Positions 13,146 to 41,480 of a stretch of DNA of 64,000 nt are shown here, piece by piece (the stretch's first letter is position 1; each line of letters begins with the position of its first letter). Source of the stretch: Blastomussa wellsi (lineage: Eukaryota > Cnidaria > Anthozoa > Scleractinia > Plerogyridae); the NCBI GenBank assembly GCA_947652115.1, contig OX393565.1:26144473-26208472 (forward strand), given 5' to 3'. The position numbers and the translations under genes were made by a program. The notes beneath the pieces are model-generated. The model did not search any database, was not told where the DNA came from, and saw only the letters and a list, made by a program, of their open reading frames with translations.

Positions 13146-16100
13146 TTAATCTTGTTCTTGCACAACTATGGGGCGTTGCATCTTACGCAAATAGGAATCC
13201 ATGGCTTTATGACAATATCTCCACAGCAGTTCTTTGTCTGATGGCGATGTGCGATAAATTTTGAAAACAATTTCTTTGATCATTGCAATCCTAGCTGGAT
13301 CTACTCTTTCTTTGCCTCGAACTCCAGAAAGGTTTCTCCCAATGAGTTCATCTTGCGTGTACAGTTCGCGCAGCAATCGCACGGCAAAATTCATTGTAGA
13401 ATTGGACCTCGCGTGCAGCGCGATGATTTCGTCTCGCGATATAGGTAAGTTTAGATCATCTGGCAAGGTTTTTTCTGTTATCTTGGCCATTTCAAGCTGG
13501 ATACGTTGACGAGAAGACATTCCAGGCAGTGGATTCGAGGGGTTGAAAGATGATAGTGCTCTAAGGGCATTAAGTTTGCATCCGATCAAGGGCGTCAAGG
13601 AGACATTCAAGTTGGTTTCCGTCGAGGAAGAACTTGATTGACTATCCATTGTGGAGGCACTTGGCTGGGTTTCCATCATCGCGGAGCTAGACTCAGATGC
13701 ACTTTTGTTGGCATTTAACGAGGTTCCTGTCATGGCAGCATTTGACTGATTCGTGCTCACTGCTTCAACGGTTGTCTGGCTACATGGGGTAGCCTTTCTC
13801 GCGGGCCCAGTCGCGGAAGAATTTAACTGGCTTTCACTAGTGTTTGTATTGAGTTGGTTGCTGGTCCCTGTTGCATTTGACTGGCCTCCCACTGCTGTTT
13901 CGTTTGATTGGCTTCCCACCATCGTGACATTTGCTTGGTTTCCGACTACTGCGGAATTTAACTGGTTCCCTCCTGCTGTATTTGATTTAGCTCCAATCAA
14001 TGCCATCATCTGATCTATCTTGTGCTCCATTCGCACTAACACGGGCAGAATAAGGCCTAGTTTCTCATCTTGTAGAGCACTAAGTAAGCTCAAGGTGGAT
14101 GAATGAGAGGCTGCCAAGGAAGATGGGACACCATGTTGAAGAGGAGCTTGCAGGGTACTGTTTACCACTGGCGAAGCAAAGAAATTGGGAGGAACTGCGA
14201 ATTGGACAAATGTTGGTGGTGAGCCTCCCTCCTGTGAAAGCGGCAGGGCTGATTGTGTAGGCTGGGGAACTGTATGTGGTGGCAGAGGTGCTGTATGTGG
14301 AGGTTGAGGTACCACATTTGGAAGGAAATGCATTGCATGTAGAGGCTGCGGCACTGCGTGTAGATGCTGAGGAACTGTATATGGAGACTGAGGCACTGTT
14401 TGTGAAGGCTGAGGCACTATATGTGGAGTCTGAGGCACTTCATGGGGAGGCTGAGATACTGCATGGGGAGGCTGAGATATTGCATGGGGAGGCTGAGATA
14501 CTGCATGGGGGGGCTGAGATATTGCATGGGGAGGCTGAGATACTGCATGGGGAGGCTGAGATACTGCATGGGGAGGCTGAGATACTGCATGGGGAGGCTG
14601 AGATATTGCACGTACAGTCGACTGAACATGAACAGGATTCTCATCACTTGCCTGTTGAAAGGGAAATTATGCAGTGAACTCATTTCCTTGAGAAGTCTTT
14701 GTAACTTGCATCTTGGGGAGGTGCTTGGGCCCTTCTTTTTGCTAAAACAAGGCCTTACAAACACCTTGGCTGAAAATGTTTTATCTTCCTTCAGGGTGTG
14801 TGTGTGGTGGAGTGGGGTAGGGGTAGGGGGTCTTGACCCCTGCTTCCTGTTCTGTTCACTGCAGGTTCCCACATCTTTTAGCTGTTTCTATTGCAAAATA
14901 TCATGAAATGTTGCAAACTATTCAGAAATTTCCCCTAGTTCCCACCACTTTGGGAATCCCACTTCCTCTTTCCCCCCAGCTAACATATGCCTGCTGTCTC
15001 CATTATTTTGCCCCCCCCCCACCACCACTTCACAAAGGAGGGTCAGAGCTGTGTCTGTATTATGCCAATTCCAGAGGCCTCTGTATTATTGAGGTTTAGA
15101 ATAAATTATATGAATTACACTTGGGGAACTCTGATGGGATGTTCATTGTCTCACCAAGGGGTGTGAATTACAGATGTTGGTCTCACAGTTATTTTAGGGC
15201 TGTGTGTGAGAAAACATCAAATGTCTGGATGGGATGTTAGTTCACCTGTATGGAAGAGGCATGGTGAAAGTTAAGGGTCTTGCCAAGAACACATGGCCAA
15301 ATTATCCCGGTAATGGCTCAAACCCAAACCTTCAGGACCAGAGTTCAATGTTGTAAGGGGCAGTCCATTTTATATCCATACCCCCCCTGCTCTGTTGACC
15401 AGTTAAGCCCAAATTTACCCCCTCTGAGGAAAAACAAGTGCTGACCTGGTACCCCCCTAAGAAAAGCCTGATGTTTCTCAACTCCTTCAGAAAAACCCCA
15501 ACTTTTCTCTTTACCCCCTCAGAAATATTCAAAAGATCAAAGAATGCTGATGGATAAATAAACCTCTTCAGAAAATCTTGTTTACAGGAAGGGGGTGAGG
15601 GGAGTTGAATATAAAATGGAAATGCCTTAACCATTTGGTCACTACACACCTACCGAAAAAAAAAAATAACTCACCGATCCTTCAAATGTGTCATTTTGCC
15701 TTGGCTTTTTACTCTTGAAAAGAGAGAAAAACAGAATTACAGCAAGCATATGTGGTCATACAATACAATACAATACAAATTTTATTGTCAACTCCCCATG
15801 GGGGCTTTTCAGAGACAATAGAAATAATAAAGGCGCTATTGAAAAACTATTTACATATAAAATTTATGTCATACATGTACTGTAGGTGCAGCAGTGAGCC
15901 CAGGCAGTATATTGCAGGGCTATCAAGACAAGCCAGACTTCTGCCAATTACTTGATTAAATTGTGGGCAGTTTATACTCTGCTCATAGCAAAAAGCTTGA
16001 CACAGATGAGCTCAACTTGCCACAGCCAACTACTCTAACTTCTAGTTTCTTCTAGTAGTTTCTTGGCAAGAAAGATAGCCACTTTATTTTCTTCTTAAGA

Positions 16101-17559
16101 TGCAAATATTGTGAATGAGTTACTTTCTTATACCTTCCAACTCTCACGCCGGCAGGCTGAAAACTCTGATCTAACAACAACTCACGTCTACGAACCAAAT
16201 TCCCATGCCTGTATCGAAAACGTGAGATGTGATAGCTTAAAATAACACATTTTAAAAAATATGTAAACTCCAAACAATGAGAGAAATGAAAATCTTATGT
16301 AAAATGAAATGACAATATGTAAAATGAAATGACAATTCTTTTCCTTCGAGATTTCTGATTTTTGAAAGCAAAGACACTGGGGATGAGTCACTGGGTCGCT
16401 TGGAAATTAATCTCGTTCCCAGAGGCTGCGATCATTTTGGTCTGCAGAATGTCATCGAAAACCTGCGTACGTCTTTAGAAATCTTCGTCCAAATTTCGGA
16501 AATGTTCGGAAATCATCATGACATCTTCAGAAATCCAGGCTTCTCCGGGGTAAAAGGTCTCACGCCTTTGGACAAGAAAATGTTGGCAGGTATACTTTCT
16601 TTCTGAATCTGTCTGTGCTTTTTTTCGGAGAGGGGGGATTAGGAGGTAGGAAGGGGAGGGCCAGAACATCGAACAGACAGGAGCAAGTAAGCTAAATTCT
16701 TCTTCACAATCATATCTAAGAATACACTCGCTTTTGCAGTTGCTGTGTTGCAAGTTTCTGCTCGAATTTGGCTGGGTTGACGCGGTTCGCGTACATTTGT
16801 CTGTAAATTTGGCTGGGTTGCATTGACGCGATTCGCGGGAAAAAAAATAGACAAATGTATGGAACATTGGAAAACATAATTGCGCGTCTTCTATCACAGC
16901 TACATCCTTCAAACTTGGTGAATACAATCTTCTACCCAGTATTTTAATGTTTCGATTCATAAATTGCGCACACTTCAATTTTTTAAAAACGTTATTTCCC
17001 ATCAGATTCCCATACAAACAATACAATTTCTGACCGCTTTGCCTACCCGTCAAGATGGCGTCGAAAACCGTGATAAGGCCTATTTTGAGCAACATTTTTC
17101 TCCGTATTTCCCGCTAAATGGCGTGCCGTATTTTTTTCTATTGCTATCAGAGGAGTATTTTAAAAACAGTTTTACATTATTAAACTCAATCGGGAGATTA
17201 CAGCCTGCGCCCGTAAGGACGGCTTTACCGCGACCAGGTCGCAGCCATTGTTGTAAACACAACCCTTAATTACGCTTGGCAGTTTGTGCAAATTGTGATA
17301 CCTTTGTCACAACTTTTGTTGGAGTCCTCTTCTTTCCCCTTCCTCGTCGTTTAACAGTTTCAACCTAAATAAACGCAGTAAAAAGTTAAGTCCATATTAA
17401 AGTGTATTCTTGCGTTGGACTGAAAACGAAGGTTCGAAACGAAGACAACGAAAGCGTGATCGAAGATAAAGCTCGATCACATCTCCCTGTTATAACAAAG
17501 AAATTAAATCTTACCGTTCTTTCAGATTCTGAGTGTTGATTGCCGCCACTGTCTGACAT
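13146..17559 (-). CDS. BEN-domain nuclear protein with Pro-rich heptad repeats
   Basis: BEN domains (BANP/E5R/NAC1) bind DNA or partner proteins in chromatin regulation. The last 102 residues (460-561) fit the fold: start LPISRDEI, centre LIGRNLSGVRGKERVDP, end WRYCHKAMDSYLRKMQ. Model exons: 17515-17559, 17302-17364, 16124-16156, 15675-15713, 13146-14651, giving 561 aa, all in phase 0. The last exon is certain. The first four are supported by good donors and acceptors and by phase, but missed exons are possible. The N terminus has an NLS-like KRRGRGKKR (20-28). After that come about eight copies of the heptad SQPPHA(V/I), then degenerate VPQP repeats, then an N/Q/S-rich tract built from 27-bp units. 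Low-complexity length changes are expected between alleles. Likely a nuclear chromatin or transcription factor; partner and target unknown. No specific BEND orthologue is recognised. Confidence 0.75.
13870..13985 (-). repeat. 27-bp coding minisatellite in the BEN gene
   Basis: Four to five imperfect 27-bp units encode the pattern VGNQxNxTx in the N/Q/S-rich middle of the BEN-domain protein. Units are out of step by substitutions only, which keeps the frame. Confidence 0.65.
14441..14608 (-). repeat. 21-bp coding minisatellite (heptad SQPPHAV/I)
   Basis: Eight near-identical 21-bp units (plus strand GGAGGCTGAGATACTGCATGG). The third position of one codon alternates so that units read HAV or HAI. 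One unit has GGGGGGG instead of GGGGAGG. The array is in frame with the BEN-domain ORF and gives a Pro/His-rich heptad repeat. Degenerate relatives continue to about 14270. Confidence 0.9.
15363..15620. mobile_element. Probable MITE with TCCATTTTATAT ends
   Basis: The left end TCCATTTTATAT is mirrored by ATATAAAATGGA at the right end. The interior has repeated ACCCCC(C)T blocks. It sits in a BEN gene intron. No target duplication was resolved. Confidence 0.5.
16403..16600. mobile_element. Dispersed repeat fragment in a BEN gene intron
   Basis: The left edge (AATCTCGTTCCCAGAGGCTGCGATC region) is followed by short internal repeats of the type TTCGGAAATGTTCGGAA and CTTCAGAAATC. I recall similar text as an abundant interspersed repeat in coral genomes. 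Boundaries are approximate and the class is unknown. Confidence 0.4.
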
Positions 17560-19104
17560 TGTGGAAGAATTTTTTGGCCAACAACGACTTAAAGCAAATC
17601 GACGAACGCGGTTGTTTCGACCACCTCGAGGGTTCCTCGAGGAAATCGGACGCTCTCGACCAGCAGCCAATCACATTCTTACATCTTACCATCACGCAAA
17701 CTGTTCCCGCAACACTTCATGCGTGACAGGAATGAGTTGGAAGAATCGATTCTACTTACTATTTTATCGCCTACGTTATTTTGCGTTGCAAATTGGGGAA
17801 AATGACAGGAAGCAACGACCTCAAAGAAATACATGCAACACGCTCCAACCTCCCAGGGCGCGCACGCGGGAACCACGTCGCCATAATACGAAGACCATGG
17901 ATCTGACTGGTTGAGCCCCGAGTTTGCAAACTCGAAGCATTTCTGGATTACCTTAAGGTTACTCCTGTTAGCGGCTACTAATTTTGGTGATTTGCTTCCG
18001 AGACCTACGTTTTGTGTTCGCCGTCATGGCAAGGCCGCGCTGAAACGGCAGAGAAAGAACTGGCCGCTAGTTCAGAACCAAACAGAGGGTAGTACCACTG
18101 TAGAAAATAGATAAAAACAACAACAATAAACTTTATTTTCATCGATCACATAGGGTGATTGAAGAGTCAACGTTTCACAGTGAACACACCAAATTTAACA
18201 CAACAAAATCAACTCGGTTTATATTTATACAAGTATTTCGCTGATGCTGACGTTACGTGTGAACCACGATGCAGCAAATCGATACACCAAAACACTACTA
18301 AGATAATTACAGGTTTGTTTAATTTGAGAATTAAGGTATGTAAAACTGAACATCAGTCATTTTAGAGCGAGTTTCAATTGAGCGTCGTTAAACCAAAACC
18401 AACTGCAAGTAATGACTGGCCAGTCACAAAGCACGGAGACAATCCAGTCATTCAATAATTACAGATTGTTGACACAAAGCGCGGCAAAAAATGCACGCGC
18501 GAGTCACGATTGTTGTTGTTGTTTTACTTCTGATTGGGTGAAACGTGGCGCAGGTTTTTTCAACCGAGCACTGAGTGTAGCAATTGAAAACCGCTCCAAC
18601 TTCAACGCAGACTAGCTTGCGTAGTAAGCGTTCCACTCGCGCACACTACTATCCGCTTCTTGCTTTTTGGCCGCGTGAAAATTGGAGCGAGGACAAAGAA
18701 AAACTCCCCTCAGCACCCCAGCGGATCGTGTGCGTGCTCTACGCAGGCTAAAGGTAGACCAGATTGCAAACGCAGCAATGCAACCTTTTTAAATGAAACA
18801 TTGGTTCACAAGAATTTCGTTGGAGTCTCTTAATTCTTTGTCCACTGGATTCAAACTGTCATTTTCGAGCATCTTGAAGCGTTGTTTTTGGCTGGTGTTT
18901 TTTGTCCCCCGCACAATGGTCCGGTATCTCAGCCGATTTGCCTGTTCTATACCATTCACGTTTCTCCTGTATCAATTTTACAGAGTACTGTTAGTTGGGA
19001 AGGTACAAAGTGTCTCTTTGCAGGCAATCAAATGAGCAGAGTGCCACGTGTACTGGTAGTTTTCTCACTGAAGCCGCAGGCATGTGCTCTTTCACCTTGC
19101 AGGA
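17560..19104. other. Intergenic: BEN gene 5' side and ERCC2 3' side
   Basis: The BEN start codon is at 17559 and the ERCC2 stop at 19105. No ORF here (up to 124 codons) shows a family resemblance. A CAACAACAATAAACTTTATTTTC sequence lies near 18117-18140; on the minus strand it offers an AATAAA, so it could end the ERCC2 transcript or be a retroposon tail. Confidence 0.5.
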
Positions 19105-37052
<17,948 letters not shown>

Positions 37053-37622
37053 TTTTTTTGGCCTGGGCTGCTAATACTCCGACAAAACAAAAACGAAGTC
37101 ACTGATCAAAAGTTCATCTCCGGCCGCCATGTTGATTTGTTGCTGCTTTTATTGTTGATCATACGCACGCTCTCTTCGGATATCCGCTACCCAAACAACG
37201 TCGGCTCGTGCAAATTTCATTGCTCTTCGTGAGCTCTTCGTACTTTTGCTTTACTTTGTTTTATCTTTTTAGAAATAAGAAAAAGCTAAATGAAGACGTT
37301 TTACAGCAAAATAAGGCACAAAACTAAAGAAGAATGACTTGCCCTCATAAAAAGAGAAAATGATTTGATTGGTGGAAATAACAAAGGCCTTTGTCTGAGG
37401 TTAATATTTACATTTTCAGGGATATTACAATCAATCAATCAATCAAAACATGCCGAAAATCAAATGAGGTTCGTGAAGCGAAGCGAAAGGGAGGCCGGTG
37501 GGAATACATTTTACAAAAGTGGAATTCCAGAGTACGTGAGTCAGAAGCTTTTCATGAGCAGCATTCGATAGATTATAAAGGAATCAAATTGGAAAAGGGA
37601 AAACTTGAGTGATTTTACCGTG
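37053..37622. promoter_or_regulatory. Bidirectional promoter between ERCC2 and the FAM167-family gene
   Basis: The 570 bp between two divergent start codons must hold both promoters and 5' UTRs. A YY1-type core GCCGCCATGTTG lies at 37123-37134, which reads AACATGGCGGC toward ERCC2. There is no TATA box at a convincing place. An in-frame TAG at 37569-37571 bounds the FAM167-family ORF. Confidence 0.65.
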
Positions 37623-37997
37623 ATGAACGGAGTGAATGAGACAGACGATACAAAACTGGAACAGCAACGCCGTGTCAATTTCAACGATGAACCAGAATCA
37701 AGGGAATTTTTCAGTGCAGACGTGGTCAGTGGCGATCAACGGGCAAGTGAAAAAAGTAACAAGATCCCTGTTATACAACGTGAAGGGGCAACAATCACTG
37801 AAAGACAAGTGGATCTACAGAACGCCGTCGTTTGGCTTCGACGAGAACTTCAGGAGATGCAACTACAAGACAAAAATCTTGCTCGGCAGATGATAGCTCT
37901 TCGGAAAAGGATTAAGAACATGATGAAGGTGGATGGAGATGACATGAACGATTCGGACACAACAGAAAGCTTTGATTCTGGGTTCAGCGCAATGTGA
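37623..37997 (+). CDS. FAM167: FAM167-family coiled-coil protein
   Basis: A 124-aa single-exon ORF. Residues 58-102 match the conserved end of the FAM167A/B family: AVVWLRRELQEMQLQDKNLA compares with the human [20 protein letters not shown] type, followed by a basic helix ALRKRIKNMMK. This is predicted coiled coil. Human FAM167A has been linked to noncanonical NF-kB signalling; nothing in this sequence shows that role. The N terminus is acidic and unstructured, and the C-terminal tail is Asp/Ser rich. ATG at 37623 is the first in-frame start after a TAG at 37569-37571. Vertebrate members are longer at the N terminus, so this is a compact form, unless an upstream exon replaces this start. A possible poly(A) signal AATAAA is at 38546-38551. 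It is head-to-head with ERCC2. Confidence 0.8.
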   Translation: MNGVNETDDTKLEQQRRVNFNDEPESREFFSADVVSGDQRASEKSNKIPVIQREGATITERQVDLQNAVVWLRRELQEMQLQDKNLARQMIALRKRIKNMMKVDGDDMNDSDTTESFDSGFSAM

Positions 37998-39552
37998 ACA
38001 ACTTACAACTACAACTCTCAGGGAACATGCGATCGAATACAGAGCGCCTAAGCTTAATTGTGTATTGACGGCTGTTTTCATGTGACTCGTAAACGCCGAT
38101 AAATCAAATATTTACGTAACTAGCGGTTTTGCGGTGAGCAAAAAGACTACACAAAGCAATTTCTTCGCAAAGCAATATTTATTTTGCGGCATATGAGGCA
38201 ACAATGAGCTATAAACATCTTCGGTCTCCAAAAAACTTCTCGCATGACTAACCAAGTGGCTACAAGCAAGTTGTTTTGTTTTAATCAAAGAAAATTTCAC
38301 GGCATTCTAATCCGCTTAAACTCATTTACAACTCTTTCTCAGAAATGATCATGCAAAAAAGTATTCCGTGGATTTGTGAATGATGTGTAAGTAATCGGCG
38401 AATGTAATCCAATCATTTTGCCCTTGCGTTATCAAAACGCGTGATACAAAGACTTTTCATGGCGATATCAAAAAATAGTTTCAAATCATTATACTTTTAA
38501 ATTGATGAGTTTATGAATATATATATAGTTTTGTAGATAAACGTGAATAAATGACCGTTAGAAACGATTTTTCAAGCCAAAGTTTGCTTGAAAATATCAT
38601 GAAAAAAATATTTCTGTTATCAAAATTGTAGAACAAGTTTGTCGATGAAAATGAAATAAATGATCAAATCTGTCATGGATATTTTTGCGTATTTTGTCTT
38701 CCAGTTCAAGGCCGCACAAAAGTCTACAAGAAATACAGTAAACAAAAAATAAAAAATAATATGAAGCGTAGAGAAATTTTGCGTACAGTGTAACCCTTTT
38801 GTGGCAAACCTCCATAAACTGTAGTCAAAACACGAACAGATGTAAATGTACCAATCAGAAATTAGCATTCAAAGCGAACCACGTAAAAAAACAAAACATA
38901 TGGAAGAAAAAGGGAAAAAAAATCCTGCGCAACCTGCCGTGGAAAAAAACTTTCTTGGTCAGAAAAGTCGCAAGCGCAGATGTGCAAACTACTTTTACGG
39001 GAAAATTTCGCGGCCATTTGCCAAAACGTTGCAAGACACCTCATTCCAAAAATGGCCGCTGATACATGCACATACAAATTGGCCCTTGTTGCCTCGTTAG
39101 AGATCAAATATTCTTTTGATTTTTGAACTTAAAATCGAGGCAAGAAGGGCTAATTTGAATACCAACAAATGAATATTAAGATGGTAGCCATTTTGGAATA
39201 AGGTGCATGTAGATGTTATTTCCTAATTGAATTTCTGTTGTTTCTTCTGACTCAGATCGGATGCTTTAGTACCTTTTTGACCCTTGCTCACTTCATCAGT
39301 ATTGCAAAAATCCGGGAGAGCTCGAGTTCAAAAAAGTTTAAGCGCATATGTAGGTACAGGCTACCTTGAGTACATTGAAAGAATGATGCAAACACTTTTC
39401 GGAAATGTCAACGGATTTTCACAGAAAATGTTGAAAATCAAATTTATTTACTCAAAATGGACGCCGGATAAGTTTGCGCCCAGGAAGGAAAATCAAAAAT
39501 TGCTGTGGATTTAGCTGTTGTCCCGTACGGCGTGCTAGGAATGATATGAAAA

Positions 39553-39628
39553 AAGCACACCCCCTCAGGGCGTAGCACTTAACCCCCAAAGCACACCCCT
39601 CAGGGCGTAGCACTTAACCCCCAAAGCA
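39553..39628 (+). repeat. 34-bp direct duplication
   Basis: AAAGCACACCCC(T)CAGGGCG with TAGCACTTAACCCCC occurs twice in tandem, followed by the start of a third copy (AAAGCAC). Confidence 0.85.
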
Positions 39629-39883
39629 CTTTTTTATAGTAAAGAAGGCATCTTCATCTCGCGAATCGAGAAAAAATGATTTACGTAAATGTATCAAGAG
39701 CACCGTGACTTTCCGATGTGCGGCCGGTGTATTGATACTATTTGGACGTAGAGACTCTGAACGCTGTCAAAGACATTATATAAAGTTTAAAATAACGTGT
39801 AATTAATAGATCAGGAACATTCCACTTTGCCTTGTTTTTCAGGAAAATAAGGAAAATGAATTCGTCTTGCTTTTTTTGGATTC

Positions 39884-40040
39884 GTCTCCTTGGCCGATTT
39901 CATCGCTTTTGCCAAAAGCGATGAAATCGGCCAAGGAGACCGAAGAAATGGAGGTTTTTGCCTTGAACAGAAACTGACATCAAATCTCCCGGGGAGATTT
40001 GATGTCAGTTTCTGTTCAAGGCAAAAACCTCCATTTCTTC
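39884..40040. repeat. Two adjacent perfect palindromes
   Basis: Palindrome 1 has 27-bp arms (39884-39910, 39914-39940) with a 3-nt loop. Palindrome 2 has 49-bp perfect arms (39942-39990, 39992-40040) with a 1-nt loop. Only one base separates the two. No target duplication or TIR signature was seen. Confidence 0.92.
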
Positions 40041-40661
40041 CAAAAACGATCAAATGAGCCAAAAAGATAACACAAATTAAAGAAAACAAGCTCGATGAAT
40101 TTTCCTTATTTCACTGAAAAGGCAAAATTGAACGTTACTGATCTTTTATTCCACGTTATTTCAAACTTTATACAATGTCTTAAACAGCTTTCAGAATCTC
40201 AACGGCCGACAATGTAACAAAACACAGCGAACATCAGGAAGTCACGTTCCACTTGATACGTTTACAAATGAAATGTGCGTAAGAAACATATCTAAACGGA
40301 ATCATATGGAATCGCTCACGAGGAAAAAGCTTGTGGTATCTTAGCATTCAACAATTGTACTGCAACGAATTCTATGGCGACACCTCGAAACACGAAGTTG
40401 CCATGCTAAGCTTGGAAAAAGACAAAATTGGGCGACTCCAAACTACAAAATTAAAGCAGTTGCCCATTAAGTAACAACTCAAACAGAAAAGAAACATGGA
40501 CTGACGTTAAACACGGAGAAAGACAAGAACCTCCGCAGTTCGCCTCAGAGCACAACAGCGACCAACTGCACTCGAAAACTGTGGGTGTGTCATCTGGCAC
40601 TTTTCATTCCACGCAAAAACGAAAAACATGCTTTGCTTAAAAACAATGAATAGAGGGGCTA

Positions 40662-40694
<33 letters not shown>

Positions 40695-40860
40695 AATAAC
40701 TTGTATAATGCATCTAGAAAAGCACGCACTGCAATAAATATGCAAGGAATGTTATATTTTTCTGAATCAGAACGTCAATGACGTGGAATAGTTTTGAGGG
40801 AATGAAAATCCCCCAATTTCGCACTAAATACGTTCAGTTGTAACAATTAAAACGCATTCT

Positions 40861-41076
40861 GGTTTAAAACAAGCTTTCAGCTGCCAACCAACAGCCTTTA
40901 AAAATGGCGTGAATAAATTAATATACAGGTTAAAAAGTGTGAAAAAATTACAGAATAAAAACTGCATAAATGTAATTTTTTCACACTTTTTTACCGTATA
41001 CATCATTAATTCATCAGCGCCATTTTTAGCATTCGTTAAAGGCTGTTTGTTGGCATCCGAAAGCTTAATTTAAACC
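40861..41076. mobile_element. Foldback element (GGTTTAAA ends)
   Basis: The left arm has CCAACCAACAGCCTTTAAAAATGGCG and the right arm mirrors it with CGCCATTTTTAGCATTCG and AAAGGCTGTTTGTTGGCA. The centre pairs AAGTGTGAAAAAATTACA with its complement. About 216 bp, no coding content. Confidence 0.75.
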
Positions 41077-41480
41077 AAATAATCTGCATCTTTCACAGAT
41101 CCGAACGCTTGATAGTAATAATCGCTTGTTATGGCAAAGTGATAATTTTTGAATCATTTAAAGCCAAATACCTTGCTAAAGCTCTGAATTGTCGTCGCAT
41201 ATGGCTATTTGTTCTGCAGCAAATCCAAAAACAACAAAAAAATAATTTTAAATTGCAGCAAACGTCAAGCCTTTTCCTTTCCGAATGAACCATTTGCTCA
41301 AAAAATTATCCCAAGTTGCCTTGGCCAAATTTTCTCATGCTGCCCAAATAGTCTGATTTGCCCAAAATTTGGAGTCCCCGGCCCGTACACCTATGACTGT
41401 GTAGGGAACATGAATCAATGCTCCTCTGTATTAAGAGGCTAATCGCACTGTTTAATGCTTCTCGGTCCACTTTTGTCTTG

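Larger units (their letters stand above)
37998..41480. other. Intergenic region rich in palindromes
   Basis: No gene is supported. The region holds the end of the FAM167-family transcript, a duplicated 34-bp unit at 39553-39628, two tight palindromes at 39884-40040 and a foldback element at 40861-41076. ORFs of up to 92 codons are the arms of these palindromes or have no resemblance to known families. Confidence 0.5.

Noticed and set aside
14441..14608. Regular direct repeats resembling a CRISPR array
   Set aside because: The units are contiguous 21-mers with no spacers, are in a coding frame, and the genome is eukaryotic.
14276..14906. Repetitive plus-strand ORFs (133 and 161 codons)
   Set aside because: They are antisense readings of the SQPPHA heptad array of the BEN gene and have no independent support.
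16475..17095. 206-codon minus-strand ORF in a BEN gene intron region
   Set aside because: It runs into a dispersed repeat at its 3' end, includes locally duplicated sequence (CGCGTCAA..CAACCCAGCCAAATT), and shows no domain. It could hide an unrecognised exon but cannot be supported.
39811..40089. 92-codon minus-strand ORF
   Set aside because: It consists of the arms of the two perfect palindromes, so it is open by symmetry and not by selection.
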